Assembly (NCBI GenBank): GCA_009773555.1
Contig: WSXZ01000004.1
Span: 1-64,000 of the forward strand
DNA length: 64,000 nucleotides
Source: Methylocystaceae bacterium
Lineage (GTDB): Bacteria > Pseudomonadota > Alphaproteobacteria > Rhizobiales > Beijerinckiaceae
Direction: 5' to 3'
Shown: positions 56,513 through 64,000 of the stretch, piece by piece
Position numbering within the stretch: position 1 is the first letter of the stretch
How the letters are laid out: the number at the start of each line of letters is the position of its first letter
Program-made: the position numbers and the translations under genes
Notes under the pieces: model-generated
Seen by the model: the letters and a program-made list of their open reading frames with translations, nothing else
Databases searched by the model: none
Told to the model about the DNA's origin: nothing

Positions 56513-58219
56513 TCACCTGTCGGCGCTCGCCTCGACCTCGAGGCTTTCCAAGATCTCGCTCGGCTTTCGCGCCAGCACGTCGATCGCGTTGACGCCCTTT
56601 GGCGCGGCGAAACGCAGATGCAGGCGCTTCGGCTTCTCGATATAGGCCGAAACCGCGTCGGCGATTCGATTGGCGTTCGCGCCGCCGCCGCCGAGCGCCG
56701 TAATCGCGGTCGCGGCGGCCTTGGCGTAGTCCGCGCGCGCTTTGTCGACGGATGTTTTCTGCTCCTTGGCTTCGAGCGCGAGCACGCGATCGACGAGGCC
56801 GTCGCCTTCGAGCGTCAGATCGATCGATTTGACCGATGTTGTGAGCATGGCGGCGCGCGAAATGAGGGGCGAGGGTGAGAACGCCGCGTTCGACACATTG
56901 CCGAGGAGCGCCGAAAAATGCGCGACGCCCATGTTCTCCGCGTCGATCGCGACCGGCTCCAGCGCCGCTTCGGATGTTTTCTCGCGCCACTCTCCAGCCG
57001 CGACGCCGGAGAGCGCGAGTTCGCGATAGCCGAGCGCCAGGAAATGCGCCGTCGTCTGGGTTTCGCCGCGCGCCGCAAGATCGACAATGAAATTGTCGAC
57101 GCGGCCAGAGAATTTCGTCGGCGTCGATGCAAGAAAATTGTCGAATGTCGCGCTGGCGTTCTCGACGCTGAATTTCATGCGCGACGGTTCGCTGGTCTTG
57201 GAGTCGGGAATATCGGCGGCGACGCCGCGCGCCTCTATGCGCGCCAGCTTGGGATAGGCGGCGCCCTCTAAAACCGGAGCCAGTTGCACTTCATTCAGCG
57301 CAAATCGCTTGACCGACAGATGGCCGCCGTCAGACGCGGCGAGCGAGAAATCGTCGAAAAACACTTCGCCGGCGCCGGCGCCCGCGACTTTGCGCAATCC
57401 GGCGCGCGCGATCTTCGCCGTGAACGGCTTCCCTGCGGGTTCGCCCTTGCCGATGGCGACGACGTCATCAACCTCGATCGCCACCGCCTCGAAGGATTGA
57501 AGCGCATCGAGCACATCGCGCATCAGCGCGGGATTCTCTTCGGGCTTCGCCGGATCGAGCTTCTCGAATCGCTCAATGAGTTTGCCGGCGGGGGTCCGCA
57601 GCGCGCGGCCGCGCACGCCCTCGATCTTCAGGCGGCCCGTCGTCAGAATGAGATTGGCGCTTGCATCTTCGAGGCGCGACGATTCGACGATTTCCTCATC
57701 GATCAATGGCTTCAGAGGCGCGTTGGCCTCGCTGCGCGCGGAGAGCGCCAGACGCGCGAGTTCGGCGAGATCGACGCCCTTGGCGACAGAGGCGCCCCAG
57801 GAGACGCGCTGAACGCCGCCCTTCGCGGATTCGATCGTTTCCTCGCCGCCGTCGCCGCGCATGGTCGCCGCGCGTCCGGAAACGACATTCTCGAAAAGCA
57901 GCTTGCGATACGCGGCGCGTTCAATGTTCGACTCATTGCGGCTTTCGCTCGACATGGAAGGCACGGCGATTCGCCGCGCCGAAATGCGCGCGAGACGCGC
58001 CGCGACATTTCCGTCGCCGCTCAAAAACAGCGTGGCCAATTCCGTCAGCGGCAGACTCGCGCCTTCGATTTCGATGTGCGGGATACGATAGGTCGTCGCG
58101 CCAAGCGTGATGACGAGATTGTCGAGCGTCAGCGGCTTTTCGCCGGCTCCCGGCGAAGGCGCGGCGAAGCCAACGAGCGAAAGCGACATCACGACACGGA
58201 TGGCGAGGGATCTGCACAT
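56513..58219 (-). CDS. Exported conserved hypothetical protein
   Basis: The 568-residue protein has a signal peptide (MCRSLAIRVVMSLSLVGFAA) and a long region of alternating short strands. Repeated phrases such as LDNLVITLGATTYRIPHIEI, DDVVAIGKGEPAGKPFTAKI and FDDFSLAASDGGHLSVKRF suggest tandem AsmA-like or beta-repeat units. I do not recognise a named family. AAGG precedes the ATG at 58219. It is divergent from the SixA-like gene. Confidence 0.7.
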   Translation of the reverse strand: MCRSLAIRVVMSLSLVGFAAPSPGAGEKPLTLDNLVITLGATTYRIPHIEIEGASLPLTELATLFLSGDGNVAARLARISARRIAVPSMSSESRNESNIERAAYRKLLFENVVSGRAATMRGDGGEETIESAKGGVQRVSWGASVAKGVDLAELARLALSARSEANAPLKPLIDEEIVESSRLEDASANLILTTGRLKIEGVRGRALRTPAGKLIERFEKLDPAKPEENPALMRDVLDALQSFEAVAIEVDDVVAIGKGEPAGKPFTAKIARAGLRKVAGAGAGEVFFDDFSLAASDGGHLSVKRFALNEVQLAPVLEGAAYPKLARIEARGVAADIPDSKTSEPSRMKFSVENASATFDNFLASTPTKFSGRVDNFIVDLAARGETQTTAHFLALGYRELALSGVAAGEWREKTSEAALEPVAIDAENMGVAHFSALLGNVSNAAFSPSPLISRAAMLTTSVKSIDLTLEGDGLVDRVLALEAKEQKTSVDKARADYAKAAATAITALGGGGANANRIADAVSAYIEKPKRLHLRFAAPKGVNAIDVLARKPSEILESLEVEASADR

Positions 58220-58358
58220 CAGGGAAACCTTGGGAAGAAGAAGGGGAGAGCTTGCACGCCGCGCCTTTCGGGGTAAAGAGGCGCGTAGTTTCGTCGCAGC
58301 CGGCGTTTCGCGGGGGGCGGCGCGTGGCGGCGCGGCGGCGCCGTGATAGAGAGGCCGC

Positions 58359-58895
58359 ATGCGTCGACTCCTGCTCCTGCGCCATGGCAAGGCCGACCGG
58401 CATTCGGCCGGCGGCGACCGCCAACGTCCGCTCACCCGTCGAGGGATGGAGGATGCGCGGCGCATGGGCGAGTATCTGCGAGACGCCGACATCGCGCCGG
58501 GCCTCGCCGTCGCCTCCGATGCGCGTCGCGCCAAGCAGACCCTCGACCAGGTGCTGGAAGCGTTCCCAGGCCATGTCACGCATCTGATCGAGAATACGAT
58601 TTATCTTGCGACCGTCGACCATCTGGTCGAGATTTTGCGGCAGACGCCTGACAGGGTCGCGACGCTGCTCGCCGTCGGTCACAATCCGGGCTTCGCCGAA
58701 CTCGCCTCCTGGCTCGCCGGTTCGGGCGAGGCGGAAGACTTGGCGCTGATGCGCTCAAAATTCCCAACGGCGGCGCTGGCGATGCTCGACTTCGAGACCG
58801 ATCATTGGGCGGACGTCGGCAGGGGCGGGGCGCGACTTGCGCGCTTCGTCACGCCGGGCATTCTACATGGCGAGGCGACGGAAGACCCCGACTAG
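58359..58895 (+). CDS. SixA-like histidine phosphatase
   Basis: The 178-residue protein has the phosphohistidine motif LLLLRHGKAD at the N-terminus and the second His in LLAVGHNPGFAELASWL. SixA removes phosphate from histidine phosphotransfer domains. DHWADVGRGGARLARFVTP near the end is typical of the alphaproteobacterial members. Its TAG stop is the first triplet of a family C-like repeat. Confidence 0.9.
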   Translation: MRRLLLLRHGKADRHSAGGDRQRPLTRRGMEDARRMGEYLRDADIAPGLAVASDARRAKQTLDQVLEAFPGHVTHLIENTIYLATVDHLVEILRQTPDRVATLLAVGHNPGFAELASWLAGSGEAEDLALMRSKFPTAALAMLDFETDHWADVGRGGARLARFVTPGILHGEATEDPD

Positions 58896-59010
58896 AGCGC
58901 GCTGCGAAAAAGTGGGAACCGGTTTTTCGCGTTGAGCGCGCTCTAAACTTTTGGGATCGATCACGTTATCTGCATTTGGGCGATTCCGCCCAAATGCAGC
59001 GTGATCTAGC
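58893..59010. repeat. TAGAGC palindromic repeat, family C variant, copy 4
   Basis: The unit opens TAGAGCGCGCTGCGAAAAAG and has a hairpin GCGAAAAA/TTTTTCGC. It closes its first half with GAGCGCGCTCTA at about 58935-58946. A second part has GATCACG...CGTGATCTA and the palindrome GCATTTGGGCG/CGCCCAAATGC. The first TAG is the stop codon of the SixA-like gene. Confidence 0.8.
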
Positions 59011-59035
59011 GCAGTTCGCAAACCCCAAGGCGGCC

Positions 59036-60148
59036 ATGCTGATCGAAGCGCTCCTGACGATGCTGGCCGTAGCTGCGCCCCACAAGGCGCCGGCGGCGAT
59101 GGTCGCGCCCTCGTCGATATTCGCGGCGACGCCAAGCCCCGCCTATCAGCCTCAAGCGCGCGCCGTGGACAATTGGCGCTTCGAAAGCGCGCTGGCGCTG
59201 GAGATGGCGCCTGTCGCCGCGATCCGCCGGGCGTTCGGCGCCGAAGCGGGCGAACCGGCCCGCTGCGTCAAGCTCAACAATTACTGGTGCATCAAGAGCG
59301 CGGGGTGGAACGGCGAGATCGCCGCCGACGCCGACGGCCATGTCGCCTTCGCTTCGGCGGAGGAGGGCGCCGCCGTCGCGGCGCTGCTGCTGCGCCGATA
59401 CTACGTCAACTATGGGCGGCGCACGGCGCGCGCCATCGTCGAGCGCTGGGCGCCGGCGCAATGTTCGCTCGTGTTCGCGCCCGCCGCTCCACGGCGTCCG
59501 CCGCCCGCCGTAAGTCCCGATTCCAGTTCGGCGAAACCGCGCGCCCTGGCGCGCATGCCGCCGCAGCGCGTCGCCCCCATGGGGATCGCGCCGCGCGGCA
59601 TTCAGAACACGCTTCGCGCGCGCTGGCTGGCGGCGCATGGGCGCGGCGGGGTCAATCTGAAGACGGCGCGGCGACCGCTCGCAAAACCCGTCGACCTGAT
59701 GCCGGCGCCCTCGATCATGGCCGGCGTCTCCGAGCTTCCCGCGCGGCGGGAAAAGCTCGCCGAGCTGATCGAACCGTCGCCCCGGACGATTGTCGCCGAC
59801 CTGTCGCCGTCGCCCGCGCCGCGGTCGCCGCCGGCTGGCGTTTCGAATTGCGCCGGGGAGCTTGCGCGGATCGCCACTTACGCAGCCACCATAGCCCAGG
59901 GCGTCGTCGGCGGCGCCAACGAGGATCTGGCGCTATTCACCGCCGCCGGCGCGCCGACCGAAAATCTGGCCAAGGTGATGGCGAATATGGCGGCGGTCGA
60001 GATAGGGCCGGCGCGGCCGCGCGACGCGCTGATCCGGATCGCCGTGGCGCAACTGCGCCAGCTGCTGGAGGGGTCCGCGAAGCCGGCAGGCGATGCGACG
60101 CCGACGGCTGCGGCGGCGCAGCCGCCGCCCGCGCATGCGGGTCGGTGA
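59036..60148 (+). CDS. Conserved hypothetical protein
   Basis: The 370-residue protein begins with a hydrophobic MLIEALLTMLAVAAP. It has a domain near 30-145 with CVKLNNYWCIKSAGWNGEIA, GHVAFASAEEGAAVAALLL and ERWAPAQC. The pattern recurs in related alphaproteobacteria and has a lysozyme- or muramidase-associated look, but I know no assigned function. The rest is a long Pro/Ala/Arg-rich linker and a helical C-terminus. The start is the ATG at 59036 with AAGG upstream; the longer frame crosses the repeat. Confidence 0.7.
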   Translation: MLIEALLTMLAVAAPHKAPAAMVAPSSIFAATPSPAYQPQARAVDNWRFESALALEMAPVAAIRRAFGAEAGEPARCVKLNNYWCIKSAGWNGEIAADADGHVAFASAEEGAAVAALLLRRYYVNYGRRTARAIVERWAPAQCSLVFAPAAPRRPPPAVSPDSSSAKPRALARMPPQRVAPMGIAPRGIQNTLRARWLAAHGRGGVNLKTARRPLAKPVDLMPAPSIMAGVSELPARREKLAELIEPSPRTIVADLSPSPAPRSPPAGVSNCAGELARIATYAATIAQGVVGGANEDLALFTAAGAPTENLAKVMANMAAVEIGPARPRDALIRIAVAQLRQLLEGSAKPAGDATPTAAAAQPPPAHAGR

Positions 60149-60157
60149 TTTTAGTTT

Positions 60158-60976
60158 TTAGGAGCGCGCCATCAGCTCGAGCGCCAGCCCGTAGACCTTC
60201 GTGCGGGCGGGTTCGGGCAGGGTTTTCAGCACTTCAAAATAGGCTTGCCCGGCGCCGCACATGCGGGCGTCTTCGAGCGGCGGCGTGGGCATCTTGCCAT
60301 CGAGCAGCGCGTCGATCTCGACCTTGCCCAGACCCCGCGCGGCGAGCGCATTCTCCAACAGGCGGAAATCCGCCTCCGTCGGCGCGGTCCGATCGATCTT
60401 CTTGGCTTGTCCGCTGACGATGGCCTCTAGTCCCGCAAGCGCCATGTCCGAGACGATCTGGCGGCGGGAGGCGGCGAATCGCTGAAAGTCGAGATTGGTC
60501 GCGCCGTAGAGGAAGGCGACGCACATGCGCTTGTCCTCTCGCGCCACCGCCTGCAGCACTTCCAGCTGCTTTTCGAAGACGCGGGCGATCGGCTCAGGCT
60601 CGGCCTTCGCCGCCAAGGCGCCGCGCGAGGTGCGGATGCGGCGCACCGCCTCGGAAAGATAATAGTCGACGCTCTGCTCTTCTTTCGTCTGCGCGAGGCG
60701 GGCCGCGAAATCATTGATCGCCGCTTCGTAATCGGCCGTGAAGGTCTCGCGAAGTCTTGCGAAGTAGCGCGCATAATCCGGCGTCGAGGCGATCAGCGTC
60801 TCGATCTGCTGCCGCGCGCTTCCCTTGTCGACTTGCCCATTGGCGGGCGCCGCGATCCCCGATCCCGCATCGGCCATGCGCGGCGCGGGATTGAGGGCCA
60901 GCCAGGTCAGGCCGATGCCGGCTCCGACCGCGACGAGCGCCGCAGCCAGCAGCGCCAGAATTTTCTCCAGATACAT
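60158..60976 (-). CDS. Membrane-anchored conserved hypothetical protein
   Basis: The 272-residue protein has one N-terminal membrane helix (ILALLAAALVAVGAGIGLTWL), a short linker and an all-helical domain with RMCVAFLYGATNLDFQRFAA and KMPTPPLEDARMCGAGQAY. It converges with the preceding hypothetical gene, with 9 bp between their ends. No named family is recognised. Confidence 0.75.
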   Translation of the reverse strand: MYLEKILALLAAALVAVGAGIGLTWLALNPAPRMADAGSGIAAPANGQVDKGSARQQIETLIASTPDYARYFARLRETFTADYEAAINDFAARLAQTKEEQSVDYYLSEAVRRIRTSRGALAAKAEPEPIARVFEKQLEVLQAVAREDKRMCVAFLYGATNLDFQRFAASRRQIVSDMALAGLEAIVSGQAKKIDRTAPTEADFRLLENALAARGLGKVEIDALLDGKMPTPPLEDARMCGAGQAYFEVLKTLPEPARTKVYGLALELMARS

Positions 60977-61050
60977 CGCCGGCCTTTGCGTCTCTGACGG
61001 AAAACGCGGAGCTTAAAGCATCGCGCAGGTGGGCGGAAGCGCGGCGGCGC

Positions 61051-61383
61051 TCACGCGCGGTTCAACAGGCGATGAAGCCGCGCGGTCTCGGCGCGATGGG
61101 CGACGAGCAGGCTGATATGCCGGTTGAGATCATAGCTCCAATGGCCGCGCCGGGCGCGTTCGCCGCGCATCGCGCGCTCGATTTCCTTGAGCGCGGCGCG
61201 CGCCGCATCGGGCGATTCGCTGGCGATCGTGTCAGGCGACAGGCGATGGAAACGCGCCAATGCGCGCGTGCGATCATAGGCGTCGAGACCCGCGACGAGG
61301 GCGGCGTCGAGCGCCGCGCCAGCTTCTGCGGCGAAGCGGGCGGGGGGGTCGTCTTGCGGGGCGTGAACGGGCCTGTGCGTCAT
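61051..61383 (-). CDS. Small helical conserved hypothetical protein
   Basis: The 110-residue protein is predicted helical, with RFAAEAGAALDAALVAGLDA, LARFHRLSPDTIASESPD and HWSYDLNRHISLLVAHRAE. GGAGG nine bases before the ATG at 61383 sets the start. I recognise no motif with a known function. It was probably divergent from the HTH gene at 63611 before the insertion sequence separated them. Confidence 0.65.
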   Translation of the reverse strand: MTHRPVHAPQDDPPARFAAEAGAALDAALVAGLDAYDRTRALARFHRLSPDTIASESPDAARAALKEIERAMRGERARRGHWSYDLNRHISLLVAHRAETARLHRLLNRA

Positions 61384-61406
61384 GGATGATCCTCCGTGAC
61401 GCACAG

Positions 61407-61414
61407 AATGCTTT
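61407..61414. repeat. Target site duplication, left copy
   Basis: AATGCTTT at 61407-61414 is repeated exactly at 63516-63523 on the other side of the insertion sequence. Eight bases is the usual duplication length for IS1595-family elements. Confidence 0.88.
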
Positions 61415-61427
61415 CGCATTTATATAC

Positions 61428-61455
61428 TTGACAAAAGTTCGTGATGGGATAGGAT
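61428..61455 (+). promoter_or_regulatory. Transposase promoter overlapping the left inverted repeat
   Basis: TTGACA (61428-61433) lies inside the left terminal repeat, and TAGGAT (61450-61455) follows after 16 bp, 24 bp before the transposase ATG. Transposase binding to the repeat would then repress its own promoter. Confidence 0.5.
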
Positions 61456-61478
61456 CGCAGTCATAGGGAGTCGCCCAT

Positions 61479-62417
61479 ATGACCGCCGTGTTCCAAAACC
61501 CCATCTTTCAGGACGAAGACAAAGCCCGCGAGGCGCTTGAAGGCGTTCGCTGGCCCAACGGCGCGATCTGCCCTCACTGTGGCAACGCCGATCCTGACCG
61601 TATTGCTTTGATCGCTGGCAAGAAGCAGTCGCATCGGCCCGGCCTTCGTTATTGCCTAGAGTGCAAGAAGCAGTTCACCGTCACGGTAGGCACCGTGTTC
61701 GAGCGCAGCAAAGTCCCCCTCACAAAGTGGTGGATGGCTGCGCATATGTTCAATTCTGGCAAGAACGGCGTTTCGGCTCACGAAATTCACCGCTCGCTTG
61801 GAGTCACCTACAAAACCGCATGGTTCATGATGCATCGCTTGCGCGAGGCTATGAAAGACCTTGCGCCCCCGCCCATGGGCGGGGCAGGCCAGAGCGTGCA
61901 AGCCGATGAAACCTACTACGGCAACTCTTCAAAACGCGCCAAGGGCTACAAGAAGGGCCATAGCCACAAGGCTGGCGTCGTCGCCCTTGTCGAACCCAAG
62001 GGCCGCGCCCGCGTGTTTCACGTCAAGAGCGCCACGGTCAAAACCGTGCGCGAGATACTGGTTACAAACGCCCATCGCACGTCGGAACTGCATACGGACG
62101 AAAGCCGCCTTTACATCAAGATCGGCAGAGAGTTTGCCGCGCATAAGACCGTAGAGCACGGCATGAACCAAAGCGGCTACTACGTCGGCAAGGACGGCCA
62201 GACGACGAACGCCGTCGAGAACTTTTTCGGCAACTTCAAGCGTTCAATGAAGGGCACCTACCGCTTTTGCAGCGAACAGCACCTACAGCGTTATTTGAAC
62301 GAATTTGAGTTTCGCCATAACAACCGCACCGCGCTCGGCGTAAACGACGGGGAACGGACGGCTCTTGCCATGAAGGGTATCGAAGGCAAGCGCCTGACGT
62401 ATCGACCGGCTCACTAA
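61479..62417 (+). CDS. IS1595-family (ISXO2-like) transposase
   Basis: The 312-residue transposase has an N-terminal zinc ribbon (CPHCGNADP...YCLECKKQF), a helix-turn-helix-like segment (GVSAHEIHRSLGVTYKTAWFM) and the ISXO2-like DDE domain. The acidic residues are seen in QADETYYG, ELHTDESRLY and TNAVENFFGNFKRSMKG. The frame is complete, so the element is probably active. Confidence 0.95.
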   Translation: MTAVFQNPIFQDEDKAREALEGVRWPNGAICPHCGNADPDRIALIAGKKQSHRPGLRYCLECKKQFTVTVGTVFERSKVPLTKWWMAAHMFNSGKNGVSAHEIHRSLGVTYKTAWFMMHRLREAMKDLAPPPMGGAGQSVQADETYYGNSSKRAKGYKKGHSHKAGVVALVEPKGRARVFHVKSATVKTVREILVTNAHRTSELHTDESRLYIKIGREFAAHKTVEHGMNQSGYYVGKDGQTTNAVENFFGNFKRSMKGTYRFCSEQHLQRYLNEFEFRHNNRTALGVNDGERTALAMKGIEGKRLTYRPAH

Positions 62418-62440
62418 AATCACCAGCAAGAAGCAGTTCG

Positions 62441-62614
62441 CTAAGCGCTTTTTGGCTTGGCGGCGCGCCCGCGAGGCTTCCTCGAAGCTGGATCGGGACT
62501 CCTAGGCTCTTTTGCGCTAGCTTTGCTAAGCTTCATTTCATCGTGAAGCTTAGGCGGCTGGCGCAGAAGAGCGCGCATTAGGCGTTTTGTTTCGTCTATC
62601 GGGTCTCTTGCCAT
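62441..62614 (-). CDS. Small basic passenger protein of the IS (possible)
   Basis: The 57-residue frame reads MARDPIDETKRLMRALLRQP, then PKLHDEMKLSK and a basic tail. Short proteins of this kind are, from memory, often found next to ISXO2-like transposases, but the role is unknown. Its start codon overlaps the start of the plus-strand passenger in the shared CATG at 62612-62615, so at most one promoter arrangement can serve both. It may not be expressed. Confidence 0.45.
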   Translation of the reverse strand: MARDPIDETKRLMRALLRQPPKLHDEMKLSKASAKEPRSPDPASRKPRGRAAKPKSA

Positions 62615-63380
62615 GTCCAAGGTATCTAAATCAGCCCGCTTAAAGATCAAACGGGCCAACAGCCACATTGATACGCTTATCCAACAATCTGCCCCACTCT
62701 CCAGAGACCTTTATGAGATTCGGGTCGAAAGGGGCAGAACCCATGTTTTGATGGCTAACCCGGATTGCTTTGATCTCACCTACAGGCCCAAAGAGCCAAT
62801 CTCTCAGCATTTTGGCGGAATTATCGGGGATGCCGTCAACAACATGCGAGAGTCGTTGGACTATTGGACGACTGCTGTCTTCTCCGCGCGGGGGGAGGAC
62901 GGGAAGAAGCCCAACTTCCCTTTTGAGGGAGAAGGGAAAGACCTTGAAACCAATCCCCAATATCTTGCGATAAAGAAGACCTTCCCCGACCTTGCAAACT
63001 TCATCCTCAAAGAGGTAAAGCCTCGCAAACGAGACAACTTTGATCTCTGGGCGGTGACCAGCCTCTGCAATGGTAACAAACACAACGATTTCTTGCCTGT
63101 CGTTTCCTTCACAACAATCAATAATATCAACGCCAAAATTGGGTCGAACACCATCAAGGACTGCTCTGTCGCGTGCAACGCGGACAGCCCACATAAGCTT
63201 ATCAGAGCCCACATGCCAATCACCATAGAAAACAAGTTCAGCACGTCCGTTGAGATAAAGTTCCCCAAAGGCGCTGTTTTCGAGGACCAGCCTGTTATCC
63301 CAACTCTTCTTAATCTCTCTCAGGTCACGACGAAAACACTCGATGCCCTCGACAGGTTCATAGAGCCTTATATTAAGTGA
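62613..63380 (+). CDS. IS passenger protein of unknown function
   Basis: The 255-residue protein has a basic helical start (SKSARLKIKRANSHIDTLIQ) and then IIGDAVNNMRESLDYWTTAV and NGNKHNDFLPVVSF. The D-x2-N-N-x-R-x2-L-D and KH motifs recall a group of uncharacterised proteins with NLRxALDH-type helices. It is more AT-rich than the host genes. It lies inside the insertion sequence behind the transposase, so it moves with it. Nothing identifies it as an antibiotic resistance or toxin gene. Confidence 0.75.
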   Translation: MSKVSKSARLKIKRANSHIDTLIQQSAPLSRDLYEIRVERGRTHVLMANPDCFDLTYRPKEPISQHFGGIIGDAVNNMRESLDYWTTAVFSARGEDGKKPNFPFEGEGKDLETNPQYLAIKKTFPDLANFILKEVKPRKRDNFDLWAVTSLCNGNKHNDFLPVVSFTTINNINAKIGSNTIKDCSVACNADSPHKLIRAHMPITIENKFSTSVEIKFPKGAVFEDQPVIPTLLNLSQVTTKTLDALDRFIEPYIK

Positions 63381-63515
63381 AGCATTCTCACTCACGATGC
63401 GCCTCGCTTTTCAGGCGACGCACTCACACACCTGACGCTTTCGGGGAGCCAGCCGCTTTCGCAACGGTCACGAATCTAGGACTTCGCTCCTACTTTTGTC
63501 AAGTATATAAATGCG

Positions 63516-63523
63516 AATGCTTT
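63516..63523. repeat. Target site duplication, right copy
   Basis: AATGCTTT here matches 61407-61414 exactly and marks the right end of the insertion. Confidence 0.88.
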
Positions 63524-63610
63524 CCCTCAAACGGATGAGGATAAGTTTTTTATCCTTGAATAGGAATATTTTCCAGCTTAAGCTTGCGCGTCACCTAGCT
63601 GGAGAGTTCG

Positions 63611-63955
63611 ATGTTTCTCGATCCGACGCTTATTCCGGGGCTTAGCGCCGCCGCGGCCGCCGCCGCACAGGGCGCGCCCTTCGCCGATCTCTTTTCCCCC
63701 CGCCGCTCCCGCGCCTCGGTCGCGCGGGCGCGTCAGCTCGCCGTCTATCTCCACCATGTCGCGCTCGGCGCCAGCGTTTCGGCCTGCGCCAAAGCTTTCG
63801 CGCGCGACCGCGCCACCATTCGTCACGCCTGCGCGACGATCGAAGATCTGCGCGACGATCCGTTGTTCGACGCCGGCGCCCGCCGACTCGAAACCGCGTT
63901 GGCCGCGCAGCGCGACATGATCTGCGCCCTCCTTTCCCAAGGGAGCGCGCGATGA
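63611..63955 (+). CDS. DnaA domain IV-like helix-turn-helix protein
   Basis: The 114-residue protein has RQLAVYLHHVALGASVSACA, then FARDRATIRHACATIEDLRD. This matches the DNA-binding domain IV of the replication initiator DnaA (YLxxxxxxxS, GRDxxTVxHA). There is no ATPase domain. In Hyphomicrobiales such proteins typically precede a DUF6456 gene, which fits here. GGAGAG precedes the ATG. The IS lies about 95 bp upstream and may have removed the native promoter. Confidence 0.85.
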   Translation: MFLDPTLIPGLSAAAAAAAQGAPFADLFSPRRSRASVARARQLAVYLHHVALGASVSACAKAFARDRATIRHACATIEDLRDDPLFDAGARRLETALAAQRDMICALLSQGSAR

Positions 63956-64000
63956 AGAAAAGCGCGCGAACTCCAAACAGGGACGAAACCGGCCGCGTCA
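63952..64000 (+). CDS. Start of the next gene (possibly DUF6456), cut by the window edge
   Basis: An ATG overlaps the HTH gene stop (ATGA) and opens MKKSARTPNRDETGRV before the window ends. The coupling and position suggest the DUF6456 partner usual in the order, but too little is visible to be sure. Confidence 0.5.
   Translation, partial: MKKSARTPNRDETGRV

Larger units (their letters stand above)
61415..63515 (+). mobile_element. IS1595-family insertion sequence with passenger genes
   Basis: The 2101-bp element is bounded by perfect 24-bp inverted repeats, starting CGCATTTATATACTTGACAA at 61415-61438 and its complement at 63492-63515. It is flanked by the 8-bp duplication AATGCTTT. It encodes an ISXO2-like DDE transposase (61479-62417), a plus-strand passenger (62613-63380) and a possible small minus-strand gene. 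Intact ends and duplication show a recent insertion. It separates the gene at 61051-61383 from the HTH gene at 63611. Confidence 0.93.

Noticed and set aside
58805-59035. Upstream extension of the hypothetical gene at 59036
   Set aside because: It runs antisense-like through the SixA-like gene end and a palindromic repeat, with no ribosome-binding site.

Overview
The window is about 64 kb of GC-rich chromosome from an alphaproteobacterium, most probably order Hyphomicrobiales (Rhizobiales). The evidence is the split F0 operon with both b' and b subunits, the ctaC-ctaD-ctaB-coxF-ctaG-ctaE cytochrome oxidase cluster ending in SURF1 and thrC, the phaA-phaB/phaR polyhydroxybutyrate locus, IalB, and a DnaA-IV-like HTH gene. 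A methylotroph or methanotroph of the Methylocystaceae/Beijerinckiaceae would fit, but no methane oxidation gene is present, so the family is inference.

Layout. 1-4.6 kb: a small methyltransferase, a B12-binding radical SAM enzyme and a DUF2778 envelope protein, then the 3' stub of a dead short-chain dehydrogenase. 4.7-8.1 kb: a compositionally distinct three-gene operon (DUF262 protein, DUF3696-type AAA ATPase, unrecognised third protein) that looks like an undescribed or poorly described defence module. 8.3-18 kb: glyQ (damaged 3' end), ChaC-like cyclotransferase, smc, a frameshifted AI-2E permease, a Phd/VapC toxin-antitoxin pair, a ceramidase-like membrane enzyme and a broken CPBP protease. 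18.2-21 kb: atpI-atpB-atpE-atpF'-atpF. 22.5-31.4 kb: aa3-type cytochrome c oxidase structural and assembly genes, thrC and a GNAT. 31.5-38.6 kb: rph, an EF-G-like GTPase, pirin, a PPOX-fold protein, an L,D-transpeptidase and a flippase-like membrane protein. 38.7-43 kb: PHB genes and ychF. 43-54.6 kb: a diheme cytochrome, a large L,D-transpeptidase, a NitT/TauT-type ABC importer, a TldD/PmbA pair, an RluA-type pseudouridine synthase and a crotonase. 54.9-56.5 kb: a low-GC patch of unknown small membrane and secreted proteins. 56.5-61.4 kb: conserved hypotheticals and a SixA-like phosphatase. 61.4-63.5 kb: a complete IS1595-family element with 24-bp inverted repeats, an 8-bp target duplication and passenger genes. 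63.6-64 kb: a DnaA-IV-like HTH gene and the start of the next gene.

Two cross-cutting patterns stand out. First, many otherwise normal genes carry short lesions: rph lacks its GGTRTA phosphate-binding loop, ychF lacks about 13 residues, and glyQ, the EF-G-like gene and the diheme cytochrome have deletions that throw the C-terminus out of frame. The AI-2E permease and CPBP protease are also broken. This is either genome decay or assembly error and needs read-level checking. Second, several families of palindromic intergenic repeats occur. One family begins and ends with TAGAGC/GCTCTA, and in all four copies that terminal TAG is the stop codon of the adjacent gene.
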